Shown here: positions 51,295 through 60,151 of the stretch, piece after piece | How positions within the stretch are numbered: the first letter of the stretch is position 1 | Layout: each line of letters starts with the position of its first letter | Position numbers and translations under genes: made by a program | Notes under the pieces: generated by a model | Databases searched by the model: none | Seen by the model: only the letters and a program-made list of their open reading frames with translations | What the model was told of the DNA's origin: nothing | Origin: Streptomyces sp. NRRL S-37 | Lineage (GTDB): Bacteria > Actinomycetota > Actinomycetes > Streptomycetales > Streptomycetaceae | Assembly (NCBI RefSeq): GCF_000721605.1 | Contig: NZ_JOIZ01000012.1 | Location: 124,001 to 188,000 of the forward strand | DNA: 64,000 bases | Direction of reading: 5' to 3'

Positions 51295-52755
51295 ATGTCG
51301 TCGTACTTCACCGACCTGGCTCAGCAGTACATCGACGGTGAGTGGCGCCCGGGCACCGGTTCCTGGGACATCATCGACTTCAATCCGTACGACGACGAGA
51401 AGCTCGCGTCGATCACGATAGCCACGGCCGACGAGGTCGATCAGGCGTACCGGGCGGCCGCCCGCGCGCAGAAGCAGTGGGCGGCGACCAATCCGTACAC
51501 GCGCCGCGCGGTGTTCGAGAAGGCGCTCAGACTGGTCGAGGAGCGCGAGGAGGAGATCTCCGAGGCGATCGTCGCCGAACTCGGCGGCACCCGTCTGAAG
51601 GCCGCCTTCGAGCTGCACCTCGCCAAGGAGTTCCTGCGCGAGGCGGTCCATCTGGCGCTGGCCCCCGAGGGCCGGATCGTCCCCTCGCCGGTGGACGGCA
51701 AGGAGAACCGCGTCTACCGCGTGCCCGTGGGCGTCGTGGGCGTGATCAGCCCGTTCAACTTCCCCTTCCTGCTCTCCCTGAAGTCGGTCGCCCCCGCGCT
51801 CGCGCTCGGCAACGGCGTGGTGCTCAAGCCGCACCAGAACACGCCGGTCGTCGGCGGCTCCCTGGTCGCGAAGATCTTCGAGGACGCGGGCCTGCCCGGC
51901 GGTCTGCTCAACGTCGTCATCACCGACATCGCGGAGATCGGCGACGCCTTCCTGGAGCACCCGGTCCCGAAGGTCATCTCCTTCACCGGCTCGGACGCGG
52001 TCGGCCGCCACGTGGCCACCGTCTGCGCCTCCCTCTTCAAGCGCTCGGTCCTCGAACTCGGCGGCAACAGCGCGCTGGTGGTCCTCGACGACGCCGACCT
52101 CGACTACGCCGTGGACGCGGCCGTCTTCAGCCGGTACGTCCACCAGGGCCAGGTCTGCATGGCCGCCAACCGCGTCCTGGTGGACCGTTCAGTGGCCGAC
52201 GAGTTCACCGAGAAGTTCGTCGCCAAGGTCGGCTCCCTCAAGGCCGGTGATCCGCGCGACCCGGAGACGGTCGTCGGCCCGCTGATCAACTCCCGTCAGG
52301 CGGACGCCGTGTCCGGCGTGGTCGAGCAGGCGCTCGCCGAGGGCGCCACCGCCCTGGTCCGGGGCGCGCGCAGGGACAACCTGGTCGAGCCGTCCGTCCT
52401 CACCGGGCTGCCCGCGGACTCGGCCCTGCTGCGGCAGGAGGTCTTCGGACCCGTCGCCTTCCTCGTCCCGTTCGACGGCGAGGAGGAGGCCGTACGCATC
52501 GTCAACGACACCCCGTACGGCCTGAGCGGCGCCGTGCACACCGGTGACATCGAGCGCGGCGTGAACTTCGCCAAACGGATCGACACCGGCATGTTCCACG
52601 TGAACGACGGCACCGTGCACGACGAGCCGATCGTCCCCTTCGGCGGCGAGAAGCACTCGGGCATCGGCCGGCTGAACGGCGACACCATGCTGGACGCCTT
52701 CACTACGGTGAAGTGGATCTCGGTGCAGCACGGCCGGAGCGGCTTCCCGTTCTGA
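51295..52755 (+). CDS. aldehyde dehydrogenase (benzaldehyde-dehydrogenase-like)
   Basis: NAD(P)-dependent aldehyde oxidation, 486 aa. Catalytic Cys288 in QGQVCMAANR, general base Glu254 in LELGGNS, and the cofactor-binding SFTGSDAVGRHV. The motif order and the VNDGTVHDEP end resemble benzaldehyde/salicylaldehyde dehydrogenases. True substrate unknown. ATG 51295 has GAGGGA four bases upstream; the upstream 108 bases contain TACGAT (51216-51221), a possible -10. The PadR gene follows with its own promoter. Confidence 0.9.
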   Translation: MSSYFTDLAQQYIDGEWRPGTGSWDIIDFNPYDDEKLASITIATADEVDQAYRAAARAQKQWAATNPYTRRAVFEKALRLVEEREEEISEAIVAELGGTRLKAAFELHLAKEFLREAVHLALAPEGRIVPSPVDGKENRVYRVPVGVVGVISPFNFPFLLSLKSVAPALALGNGVVLKPHQNTPVVGGSLVAKIFEDAGLPGGLLNVVITDIAEIGDAFLEHPVPKVISFTGSDAVGRHVATVCASLFKRSVLELGGNSALVVLDDADLDYAVDAAVFSRYVHQGQVCMAANRVLVDRSVADEFTEKFVAKVGSLKAGDPRDPETVVGPLINSRQADAVSGVVEQALAEGATALVRGARRDNLVEPSVLTGLPADSALLRQEVFGPVAFLVPFDGEEEAVRIVNDTPYGLSGAVHTGDIERGVNFAKRIDTGMFHVNDGTVHDEPIVPFGGEKHSGIGRLNGDTMLDAFTTVKWISVQHGRSGFPF

Positions 52756-52807
52756 GCGGGCGGGGCAGCCCTCTAGGGGCAGGTCCCTGGGGGCCTAGGC
52801 TGGGCAC

Positions 52808-53449
52808 ATGTCAGTGATCCGTCTTCTGGTGCTCGGCGCGGTGCGCCAGCACGGGCGGGCCCACGGGTACCAGGTGCGCAACGACCTGGAGTACTGGGGC
52901 GCGCACGAGTGGTCCAACGCCAAGCCCGGCTCGATCTACCACGCGCTGAAGCAGATGGCGAAACAGGGACTGCTGCACGCGCACGAGATCGCGCCGTCCA
53001 CGGCAGGCGGCCCGCCGCGCACGGAGTACGAGATCACCGAGCAGGGCACCGAGGAGTTCTTCCGGCTGCTGCGGGAGGCCCTGACCTCCTACGACCAGAA
53101 GCCGGACGTGCTCTCGGCGGGGCTCGGGCTCATGGTCGACCTGAAGCGCGAGGAGGCGCTCGCGCTCCTCGAACAGCGGATGCGCTCCATCGGGGAATGG
53201 CGCAAGGCCGTCACCGAGTACTACACGCCCGAGGACGGTCCCGGTCAGCTCGGCCACATCGGGGAGATCATGGACTTCTGGGTCCACTCGGCCGACTTCG
53301 GTGCCGATTGGACCCGGGGGCTCATCGAGCGCATCCGGGGCGGCGCCTACACCTTCGCCGGTGAGGGCGAGCCGTTCGTCGCCGTCCTGGCCGAGGGGGA
53401 GGAGAACCCGTACGGGACGGGGGAGCGGCATCCCGGGGACGACCGTTAA
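52808..53449 (+). CDS. PadR-family transcriptional regulator
   Basis: A 213-aa regulator. The N-terminal winged helix is recognisable from MSVIRLLVLGAV, HGYQVRNDLE and WSNAKPGSIYHALKQMAKQGLL. The C-terminal Vir-like domain dimerises. TAGGCT (52796-52801) ends six bases before the ATG and no ribosome site is seen, so it is probably leaderless. Its stop codon lies in the first of two operators that precede the ABC exporter genes, which makes it the likely repressor of that exporter. Confidence 0.92.
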   Translation: MSVIRLLVLGAVRQHGRAHGYQVRNDLEYWGAHEWSNAKPGSIYHALKQMAKQGLLHAHEIAPSTAGGPPRTEYEITEQGTEEFFRLLREALTSYDQKPDVLSAGLGLMVDLKREEALALLEQRMRSIGEWRKAVTEYYTPEDGPGQLGHIGEIMDFWVHSADFGADWTRGLIERIRGGAYTFAGEGEPFVAVLAEGEENPYGTGERHPGDDR

Positions 53450-53510
53450 TCAAGTTTGACTAGAGGAAGGCGCGGGTGTGCGGTCCGGGCTGGTAGTCAA
53501 GTTTGACTAG
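53448..53510 (+). promoter_or_regulatory. duplicated PadR-type operator before the ABC exporter
   Basis: ATCAAGTTTGACTAG at 53449-53463 and GTCAAGTTTGACTAG at 53496-53510, 47 bases apart. Each contains the inverted pair TCAA-GT-TTGA, extended to AGTCAA/TTGACT in the second. Each includes a -35-like TTGACT. The second copy ends 13 bases before the GTG start of the ABC ATPase gene, so its own -35 could only serve a transcript starting inside the gene. More likely it acts as an operator. Confidence 0.85.
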
Positions 53511-53523
53511 CGAGGGAGTTTCT

Positions 53524-54527
53524 GTGTCCGACGCGGCGATCACCGTCGAGGAAGCACACAAGATCTACAAGGGCGGCGGCAGCGGCCCCGCACTGGACGG
53601 GCTCGACCTCACGGTCGCGCGCGGCACGGTGCACGGAGTGCTCGGCCCGAACGGCGCCGGCAAGACCACCCTGGTGAGGATCCTGGCCACCCTGCTGCGG
53701 CCCGACGCGGGCCGGATCGAGGTGGCGGGACACGACGTCGTGCGCGAGGCGTACGCCGTACGGCTGCGCATCGGCCTGCTCGGCCAGCACGCGGCACTCG
53801 ACGAGGAACTCGGCGGCCGGCAGAACCTGGAGCTGTTCGGCCGGCTGCACCACCTGGGCGCGCGACGCGCACGCGCGCGTGCGGACGAACTGCTGGAGCG
53901 CTTCGACCTCTCCGGCACCGGACGCAAGGCGGTCAAGCAGTACAGCGGCGGCATGCGCCGCCGGCTGGACCTCGCCACCTCCCTGATCACCGAACCGGAG
54001 GTGCTCTTCCTGGACGAACCGACCACAGGCCTCGACCCTCCCCCAGTTCTCGGCTTCGCTCGAACCGGGGGGACCCCCATGGCCGCGCGGAGGTGTGGGA
54101 CTCGGTCCGTTCCCTGGTCGGCGGCGGTACGACGGTCCTGCTCACCACCCAGTACCTGGAGGAGGCCGACCAGCTCGCCGACCGTATCTCCCTGGTGGAC
54201 GCCGGCCGGGTCGTCGCCGACGGCACGGCGGACGAGCTCAAGGCGGCCATCGGCGGCGACCGCATCGACGTCGTCCTGCGCGACGCCGGACAGCTGGGCA
54301 CGGCCGTCGCCCTGCTGCCCGTACCGGAGGACGCGGTCACCGTGGACTCCGACCGGCGGCTGCTCAGCGCCCCCGTCACCGACCGCATGGCGGCCCTGGC
54401 CGGGGTCGTCCGCGCGCTGGAGGAGGCCGGCGTCGAGGCCGAGGACATCGCCCTGCGCAGGCCCACGCTCGACGAGGTGTTCCTGCGGCTGACCGGGCAC
54501 GACGACCGAGTGAAGGAGGCCGCGTGA
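53524..54527 (+). pseudogene. DrrA-type ABC exporter ATPase, frameshifted by a repeat insertion
   Basis: Drug-exporter ABC ATPase. Frame one from GTG 53524 gives Walker A GPNGAGKTTLV, the signature YSGGMRRRLD and Walker [13 protein letters not shown]. At 54037 a palindromic repeat (54039-54080) interrupts it. After the repeat the true sequence ([27 protein letters not shown], ... [15 protein letters not shown]) continues in another frame from 54090 to 54527. Read through, frame one ends at 54492 with nonsense lacking the H-loop and C-terminal region. The expected distance between GLD and EVW is about 15 bases, so about 38 were added, not a multiple of three. A sequencing error cannot be excluded, but the repeat itself is real. 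Overlaps the permease start by 4 bases. Confidence 0.85.
54039..54080 (+). repeat. small palindromic repeat disrupting the ABC ATPase gene
   Basis: A 42-base element: CCCCC-A-GTTC, central CTTCGCTC, then GAAC-C-GGGGG, a long stem, followed by GGGGGGACCCCCAT. Ends and centre match the copy in topA (31999-32038). Confidence 0.85.
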
Positions 54528-55291
54528 CCACCATGACGTACGCCCTGACCGACTCCTGGACCATGACCCGCCGCGAACTCGCCCGCTGGGGGCGGCAGCC
54601 GGCCGCGGTGGCGGTGAACCTGGTCTTCCCGGTGATGCTGCTGCTGATGTTCGGCTACCTGGTCGGCGGCGGCCGGGGCGTGAGCGGCGAGTACCTCGAC
54701 TTCCTGGTGCCCGGCATGCTCGCGCTCACCATGGCCTTCGGCCTGGAGGGCACGATGATCGCCGTCACCCATGACCTCGACAAGGGCGTCATCGACCGCT
54801 TCCGCTCCATGCCCATGGCCAACGGCGCGGTCCTGGTGGGCCGTTCCGCCGCCGACATGCTCCAGTCGGTGCTCGGCCTGGCGGTGCTCCTCGCCGTCGC
54901 CGCCGCGCTCGGCTGGCGCGCCCAGGGCGGCCCGGCGGGCTTCCTGGGCGCCGTGGGACTGCTCCTGCTGTTCCGGTTCGCGATGCTGTGGATCGGCATC
55001 CACCTGGCGCTGGTCGCCGGGAAACCGGAACTGGTGCAGGCCGTGCAGATCCTGGTCTGGCCGGTCGGCTTCCTGTCCAACGCCTTCGCCGACCCCCGGT
55101 CCATGCCCGACTGGCTGGGCACGGTCGTCCAGTGGAACCCCCTGTCCCAGACCGCCACGGCCGTACGCGACCTGTTCGGCAGCCCTGGCGGCGAACCGGG
55201 CCACGTGGGGGCCGCCGTCGTCTGGCCGCTGGGCCTCCTGGCGGTGTTCTTCCCGCTGGCGGTACGCCGGTTCTCGCGGCTCAGCCGCTAG
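54524..55291 (+). CDS. DrrB-type ABC-2 exporter permease
   Basis: A 255-aa membrane protein with six hydrophobic helices: [16 protein letters not shown] near residue 30, [21 protein letters not shown], a Val/Leu/Ala-rich pair near 100-120, and others. It is the usual ABC-2 partner of a DrrA ATPase, exporting a hydrophobic drug or metabolite. GTG 54524 overlaps the ATPase stop. If the ATPase is really broken, this permease has no local partner. Its stop overlaps the stop of the convergent glutamate decarboxylase gene in one CTAG. Confidence 0.9.
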   Translation: MTTMTYALTDSWTMTRRELARWGRQPAAVAVNLVFPVMLLLMFGYLVGGGRGVSGEYLDFLVPGMLALTMAFGLEGTMIAVTHDLDKGVIDRFRSMPMANGAVLVGRSAADMLQSVLGLAVLLAVAAALGWRAQGGPAGFLGAVGLLLLFRFAMLWIGIHLALVAGKPELVQAVQILVWPVGFLSNAFADPRSMPDWLGTVVQWNPLSQTATAVRDLFGSPGGEPGHVGAAVVWPLGLLAVFFPLAVRRFSRLSR

Positions 55292-56685
55292 TGGTGGAAG
55301 CCGGTGGCCGCGTTCCTGTCATGGGTGAGGGGGCGCGGCTGCCGGCGCAGCTCCGGCAGCAGCCGGGACAGGTCCTCGGCGAACACGTCCGCGAGGTCCT
55401 CCGAGAAGCCGTTGCGGCACACCACGCGCAGCACGGAGAGGTCCTCGCGGTTCGCCGGGAAGGTGTACGCGGGCACCAGCCAGCCGTGCTCCCGCATCCG
55501 CCGGGACACGTCGAAGACGTCGTACGCCGTCACGTCGCCGGCGGTCGTGAACGCGAACACCGGGAGCTCGTCGCCCCGCGTCAGCAGCCGGAAGTCGCCC
55601 AGCGCCCCGATCCGTTCCGCGAGCCCCCGCGCGACGTCCCGCGCGGCCTGCTGCACCGCGCGGTAGCCCTCCCGGCCCAGCCGCAGGAACGTGTAGTACT
55701 GCGCCACGACCTGCGCGCCCGGCCGGGAGAAGTTCAGCGCGAAGGTCGGCATGTCACCGCCCAGGTAGTTCACCCGGAAGACCAGCTCCTCGGGCAGCGC
55801 CCGCGCGTCCCGCCACAGCGCCCAGCCGACACCGGGGTACACCAGGCCGTACTTGTGCCCGGAGGTGTTGATGGACGCCACGCGCGGGAGGCGGAAGTCC
55901 CACACCAGGTCCTCGTCGAGGAACGGCGCGACCATCGCCCCCGACGCCCCGTCGACGTGCACGGGGATGTCGAGTCCGGTGCGCTCCTGGAGCCCGTCCA
56001 GCGCCGCGCACAGGTCCGCGACCGGCTCGTACGATCCGTCGAAGGTGGAGCCGAGTACGCCGACGACTCCGATGGTGTTCTCGTCGCACAGCGCGACGGC
56101 GGCCTCCGGGTCGAGGTGGAACCGCTCGCCCTCCATGGGCACCTGACGGGGCTTCACCTCCCAGAAGGTGCAGAACTTGTCCCAGCAGACCTGGACGTTG
56201 ACGCCCATGACGAGGTTCGGCCGGGCGCCCCGCGCGGGGCCTCGTCCGCTCCAGCGGCGCTTCAGCGCCATCCCGGCGAGCATGCACGCCTCGCTCGAAC
56301 CGGTCGTCGAACAGCCCACGGCCGCGGCCGGATCGGGTGCGTGCCACAGGTCGGCGAGCATCGCCACACAGCGCCGCTCCAGCTCGGCGGTGCGCGGGTA
56401 CTCGTCCTTGTCGATCATGTTCTTGTCCCGGCACTCCGCCATCAGACGGCCGGCCTCCGGCTCCATCCAGGTGGTGACGAAGGTGGCCAGGTTCAGCCGC
56501 GCGTTGCCGTCCAGCATCAGCTCGTCGTGCACGAGCTGGTACGCCGTCGAGGGCGCCATGGGCGTGTCGGGCAGCCGGTGCTTGGGCGGCGCCTCGGTCA
56601 TGTCCCCGACCGGATTGGCCGGCCCCAGGAAGGGATTGACGGACACGGGGCGCTCGTCGTGCTGCGGGCCTTTGTGGAGTGGCAC
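55288..56685 (-). CDS. gadB: glutamate decarboxylase
   Basis: PLP enzyme that converts glutamate to GABA with proton consumption, 465 aa. The PLP Lys is in [26 protein letters not shown] includes the Asp that contacts the pyridine nitrogen; the substrate block PEAGRLMAE and [19 protein letters not shown] are as in bacterial GadA/B. There is no glutamate/GABA antiporter gene here, but a CLC gene lies 51 bases upstream on the same strand. ATG 56685 has a GGAGAC near it. Convergent with the ABC permease. Confidence 0.94.
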   Translation of the reverse strand: MPLHKGPQHDERPVSVNPFLGPANPVGDMTEAPPKHRLPDTPMAPSTAYQLVHDELMLDGNARLNLATFVTTWMEPEAGRLMAECRDKNMIDKDEYPRTAELERRCVAMLADLWHAPDPAAAVGCSTTGSSEACMLAGMALKRRWSGRGPARGARPNLVMGVNVQVCWDKFCTFWEVKPRQVPMEGERFHLDPEAAVALCDENTIGVVGVLGSTFDGSYEPVADLCAALDGLQERTGLDIPVHVDGASGAMVAPFLDEDLVWDFRLPRVASINTSGHKYGLVYPGVGWALWRDARALPEELVFRVNYLGGDMPTFALNFSRPGAQVVAQYYTFLRLGREGYRAVQQAARDVARGLAERIGALGDFRLLTRGDELPVFAFTTAGDVTAYDVFDVSRRMREHGWLVPAYTFPANREDLSVLRVVCRNGFSEDLADVFAEDLSRLLPELRRQPRPLTHDRNAATGFHH

Positions 56686-56736
56686 GGGGTCTCCTTGGTC
56701 TCGGGGCGACGGGGTCGGGGAGAGGAAGGGGGAAGG

Positions 56737-58014
56737 TCATCGCACGGCTGTCCCGTCCTCCCGCAGCTGCATCAGCGGGCGCCCCGTCACCAGCAGCCAG
56801 GCCGGCAGCGACGCGACGCACAGGAGGGCGAGGATCCCGGGGGAGGCGACCAGGACGGCGGCGACGAACAGGCTCACCCAGCCCTGGCGGGTGATGGCCA
56901 GCAGGATCCCCAGCACCCCCGCCGACACGCCCACCGCTGGCTGCACCCCGGGCACCAGGGCGTGCGCGCACAGCCCGAGCGCGGTGCCGACGAACACCGC
57001 CGGGAAGATCCGCCCGCCCCGGAAGCCGCAGGACGCGGCGACGAGCAGCGCGGCCAGTTTCACCACCGCCATCGTGGCGAACCCGCCCGCCGACCAGCCG
57101 TCGGGATCGCGCGCCAGGACCGCGATCTCGTCGAGCCCCTTGAACAGCGTCAGATGCCCGCCCAGTGCCGCCAGGGCGCCCAGCACCACGCCACCGGCCG
57201 GGAGCATCAGCATCGGGTGCCGCAGCCGCGCGAAGGCCCCATGGACGTACGGGAAGGCGTACACGGCGCACATGCCGAGCACCGCGCCCACCGGGGCCAC
57301 CACGAGGGACGCCAGCAGGTCGCCCCAGCCGGGCCGCCCGAACGGCGGCAGACGCAGGTCGAAACTCGGCCGCGACACCAGCGAGGTGGTGAGCGCACCG
57401 GCCCCGGCGGCGGCCAGCGGCGCGAAGAGGCTGTCCCACAACCGCCCCTTGATCCGCTGCCCGGCCAGCGCCTCGGAGATGACCAGCGCGGCGGCGACCG
57501 GCGTGCCGAACAGCGCGCCGATCGTCCCGGCCTCCGCCAGCGCCACCCAGCCGCGTTCCTGGGTCTGCGGGAAGGCCCTGAGGCCCGCCCAGACCGCCAG
57601 CGAGACGTTCACGGCGATGATCGGGTTCTCGGGCCCCAGACTGGGCCCGCCGGCCAGTACGAACGCCGTCGCCAGCAGCAGCCCCGGCAGCACCGCGGGC
57701 GGCAGTACGGGCGCGTCCAGACCGGTGGTCGCCGGATCGGGGCCCGCGTGGCCCGGTACCTTCCACACGACCAGTCCGACCACGATCCCGGTGGTGACGA
57801 GCACCACGAACATCCACGGCACGGAGTACCCGCCGACACCGAGGGCGTCCGGCAGGTCCTGCCAGAGCACGTCCTGCAGCTCCTCGGCCGCCGTGCTCAC
57901 CCCCACCAGGATCAGGCTCGTCGCCACGCCCACGACCAGCGCGGGGACGACGGCCGACAGCAGGGCGCGTGCCGGGGCGGCGGGGGGTGCCTGCTGCGAG
58001 CTGTCCTGGGCCAC
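56737..58014 (-). CDS. CLC-family chloride channel/transporter
   Basis: A 425-aa membrane protein with about 11-12 helices. Family motifs are recognisable: GGPSLGPENP (the GREGP equivalent, with the gating Glu) and GFRGGRIFPAVF (the GxFxP motif). The GSGIP motif is less clear. It may be a channel or a Cl-/H+ exchanger. I chose GTG 58014: on the minus strand TATCGT ends six bases before it and there is no ribosome site, so it is probably leaderless. Longer frames overlap the divergent tipA promoter. Located directly upstream of the glutamate decarboxylase. Confidence 0.85.
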   Translation of the reverse strand: MAQDSSQQAPPAAPARALLSAVVPALVVGVATSLILVGVSTAAEELQDVLWQDLPDALGVGGYSVPWMFVVLVTTGIVVGLVVWKVPGHAGPDPATTGLDAPVLPPAVLPGLLLATAFVLAGGPSLGPENPIIAVNVSLAVWAGLRAFPQTQERGWVALAEAGTIGALFGTPVAAALVISEALAGQRIKGRLWDSLFAPLAAAGAGALTTSLVSRPSFDLRLPPFGRPGWGDLLASLVVAPVGAVLGMCAVYAFPYVHGAFARLRHPMLMLPAGGVVLGALAALGGHLTLFKGLDEIAVLARDPDGWSAGGFATMAVVKLAALLVAASCGFRGGRIFPAVFVGTALGLCAHALVPGVQPAVGVSAGVLGILLAITRQGWVSLFVAAVLVASPGILALLCVASLPAWLLVTGRPLMQLREDGTAVR

Positions 58015-58057
58015 CCGCACACGATAAACGGACAAGCAGCGCAAATCGGTAACCGGC

Positions 58058-58088
58058 TTGCACCTCACGTGGCGTGAGGACCCAGGCT
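58058..58088 (+). promoter_or_regulatory. tipA promoter with MerR-type operator
   Basis: -35 TTGCAC (58058-58063), a 19-base spacer and -10 CAGGCT (58083-58088). The spacer holds the perfect inverted repeat CCTCACG-TGG-CGTGAGG (58063-58079). The over-long 19-base spacer with a central dyad is the MerR-family pattern and matches the known thiostrepton-inducible tipA promoter in layout. Confidence 0.92.
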
Positions 58089-58115
58089 GGAGCGCGTACC
58101 CAGAAGGGAGCGGAA

Positions 58116-58877
58116 GTGAGCTACTCCGTGGGACAGGTGTCTGGCTTCGCCGGTGTCACCGTGCGCACCCTGCACCACTACGACGACATCGGCCTGCTCG
58201 TGCCCAGCGAGCGCAGCCACGCGGGGCACCGGCGTTACAGCGACGCCGACCTCGACCGGCTGCAGCAGATCCTGTTCTACCGCGAGCTCGGCTTCCCGCT
58301 CGACGAGGTCGCCGCCCTGCTCGACGACCCGGACACGGACCCGCGCGCGCACCTGCGCCGCCAGCGCGAATTGCTGACCGGCCGGATCGAGAAGCTGCAG
58401 AAGATGGTGGTGGCCGTCGAACACGCCATGGAGGCACGCAACATGGGCATCAACCTCACGCCCGAGGAGAAGTTCGAGGTCTTCGGGGACTTCGACCCCG
58501 ACCAGTACCAGGAGGAGGTCCAGGAACGCTGGGGCAACACCGACGCCTACCGCCAGTCGCAGCAGCGGGCCGCCTCGTACACCAAGGAGGACTGGCAGCG
58601 CATCCAGGACGAGGCCGACGAGCTCACCCGGCGCTTCGTCGCCCTCATGGAGGCCGGTGAGCCCGCCGACTCCGAGGCGGCCATGGACGTCGCCGAGGAC
58701 CACCGGCGGGGGATCGACCGCAACCACTACGACTGTGGGTACGAGATGCACACCTGCCTGGGCGAGATGTACGTCTCGGACGAGCGTTTCACGCGGAACA
58801 TCGACGCCGCCAAGCCGGGCCTCGCCGCCTACATGCGCGACGCGATCCTCGCGAACGCCGTCCGGCACACCGCGTGA
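58116..58877 (+). CDS. tipA: TipA thiostrepton-responsive MerR regulator
   Basis: A 253-aa regulator, identical in length to TipAL. Residues 1-70 are the MerR winged helix (SYSVGQVSGFAGVTVRTLHHYD), 75-110 the coiled coil, and 110-253 the TipAS antibiotic-binding domain. Cys214 in HTCLGEMY is the residue that bonds covalently to thiopeptides. An internal ATG at codon 110 (MGINLTPEEKF) with GGAGG upstream would give the separate TipAS protein. GTG 58116 has AAGGGAG. Autoactivates from the 58058 promoter; a multidrug (thiopeptide) sensor in the cytoplasm. Confidence 0.97.
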   Translation: MSYSVGQVSGFAGVTVRTLHHYDDIGLLVPSERSHAGHRRYSDADLDRLQQILFYRELGFPLDEVAALLDDPDTDPRAHLRRQRELLTGRIEKLQKMVVAVEHAMEARNMGINLTPEEKFEVFGDFDPDQYQEEVQERWGNTDAYRQSQQRAASYTKEDWQRIQDEADELTRRFVALMEAGEPADSEAAMDVAEDHRRGIDRNHYDCGYEMHTCLGEMYVSDERFTRNIDAAKPGLAAYMRDAILANAVRHTA

Positions 58878-58950
58878 CGTCCCGTCCCGGTCGCTCCCGG
58901 ACGGGGGCCGCCGCTCCTCCCAGGGCGGTGCCGGCGCCCCCTCCGGGCCA

Positions 58951-58986
58951 GGGCCGCCGGCCGTGATCCTCCACGGCCGGCGGCCC
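58951..58986 (+). terminator. terminator of tipA
   Basis: Perfect 15-bp stem GGGCCGCCGGCCGTG / CACGGCCGGCGGCCC with a six-base loop, 73 bases after the stop. Confidence 0.87.
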
Positions 58987-59114
58987 ACGGCTTTGTCCGG
59001 GGCGGGGGACAGGGCATGCTGGGTACCCCACGGAACCTGGGCCCGAGCGGCTGCGTTCATAATTTGGGCAGCCAGGCCCAGCCCCTACCCCCCAGCAGCA
59101 GGAGCCACATCCCC

Positions 59115-59996
59115 GTGACCACGCTTGCGCTCGGCCCCGAGTGGCTGAGCCCGGACTACCTGATCGAGACCTTCAGCCTCCCCGGCATCCTGCTGATCGT
59201 CTTCGCGGAATCCGGACTCTTCGCGTTCCTGCCCGGTGACTCCCTGCTGTTCACGGCGGGTCTCTTCGTGGCCGAGGGCAACTACATCAGCCAGCCGCTG
59301 TGGCTGGTGTGCACGCTGATCGTGATGGCCGCCGTCCTCGGCGACCAAGTCGGCTACATGATCGGCAAGTTCTTCGGACCCAAGCTGTTCAGCCGGCCGA
59401 ACTCCAAGCTCTTCAAACAGGAGAACCTGGAGAAAGCACACGAGTTCATGGAGAAGTACGGCCCCAAGGCGATCGTCCTGGCCCGCTTCGTCCCGATCGT
59501 GCGCACGTTCGCCCCCATCGTGGCCGGCGCCGGCCGCATGAAGTACCGCACGTTCTTCGTGTACAACCTCATCGGCGGTGTCGCCTGGGGCAGCGGTGTC
59601 ACCCTCGCGGGCTACTGGCTCGGGCAGATCGAGTTCATCAAGACCAACGTCGAGCCGATCCTCGTCCTGATCGTGCTCATCTCCGTGGTGCCGATCATCA
59701 TCGAGTACCTGCGCGAGCGCGGGAAGAAGAAGCGCGCCGCCGAGACCCCGGCCGCCGCCCCGCAGTACCCCCAGAACCCCCAGCACCCGGTCATGGACGA
59801 CGCCACGACCCAGCTGCGCCGCATCACCCCGCCCACCCCGCAGCAGCCCCGGCAGCAGCACTACGGCAACCAGGGGTACCCCCAGCAGCAGCCCCAGCAG
59901 CCGTACGGCGATCAGGGCTACCCGCAACAGCAGCCTCAGCAGCCGTACGGCGACGAGTACTACAACCAGCAGCAGCCTTACAACCGCGGCTACTGA
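59115..59996 (+). CDS. DedA-family membrane protein
   Basis: A 293-aa member of the DedA/VTT family (lipid scramblase-like). Core motifs are FAESGLFAFLPGDSLLFTAG, LGDQVGYMIGKFFG and FVPIVRTFAPIVAGAG, with the conserved Arg. Helices end near residue 200. The last 95 residues are a Gln/Pro/Tyr-rich tail, with GYPQQQPQQPYGDQ repeated twice, unusual for DedA. Envelope lipid transport or homeostasis. GTG 59115 follows GGAG. Upstream, TTCATAAT near 59057 may be a promoter -10. Confidence 0.9.
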   Translation: MTTLALGPEWLSPDYLIETFSLPGILLIVFAESGLFAFLPGDSLLFTAGLFVAEGNYISQPLWLVCTLIVMAAVLGDQVGYMIGKFFGPKLFSRPNSKLFKQENLEKAHEFMEKYGPKAIVLARFVPIVRTFAPIVAGAGRMKYRTFFVYNLIGGVAWGSGVTLAGYWLGQIEFIKTNVEPILVLIVLISVVPIIIEYLRERGKKKRAAETPAAAPQYPQNPQHPVMDDATTQLRRITPPTPQQPRQQHYGNQGYPQQQPQQPYGDQGYPQQQPQQPYGDEYYNQQQPYNRGY

Positions 59997-60002
59997 AACC
60001 CT

Positions 60003-60070
60003 CAGGGGCGCGGGGCTGTGCCGATGTGCGGCTTCGCCGCGTGGGCGCGAACAACCCCCACCGGGCCGCG
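60003..60070. repeat. Streptomyces-type interspersed intergenic repeat
   Basis: AGGGGCGCGGGGCTGTGCCG then GATGTGCGGCTTCGCCGCGT then GGGCGCGAACAACCCCCA: this sequence resembles an intergenic element I have seen many times in Streptomyces genomes, here between the convergent DedA and ThrE genes. A partial relative (GGGGCGCGGGAC) is at 47479. It contains the hairpin GCGGCTTCGCCGC (60030-60042), which may serve as terminator. The rest of 60071-60151 shows no gene. Confidence 0.6.
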
Positions 60071-60151
60071 GTCGCCGACGCACCCCCGGCCCCCGAGTCG
60101 GACGGCGCCCGGGGCCAGACGGCGCTCACGCCAAAAAACCCGCGTCCGGCG

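Noticed and set aside
54988..58077. 1029-aa plus-strand frame across gad and CLC
   Set aside because: Antisense of two recognised genes; low-complexity Arg/Gly/His product.
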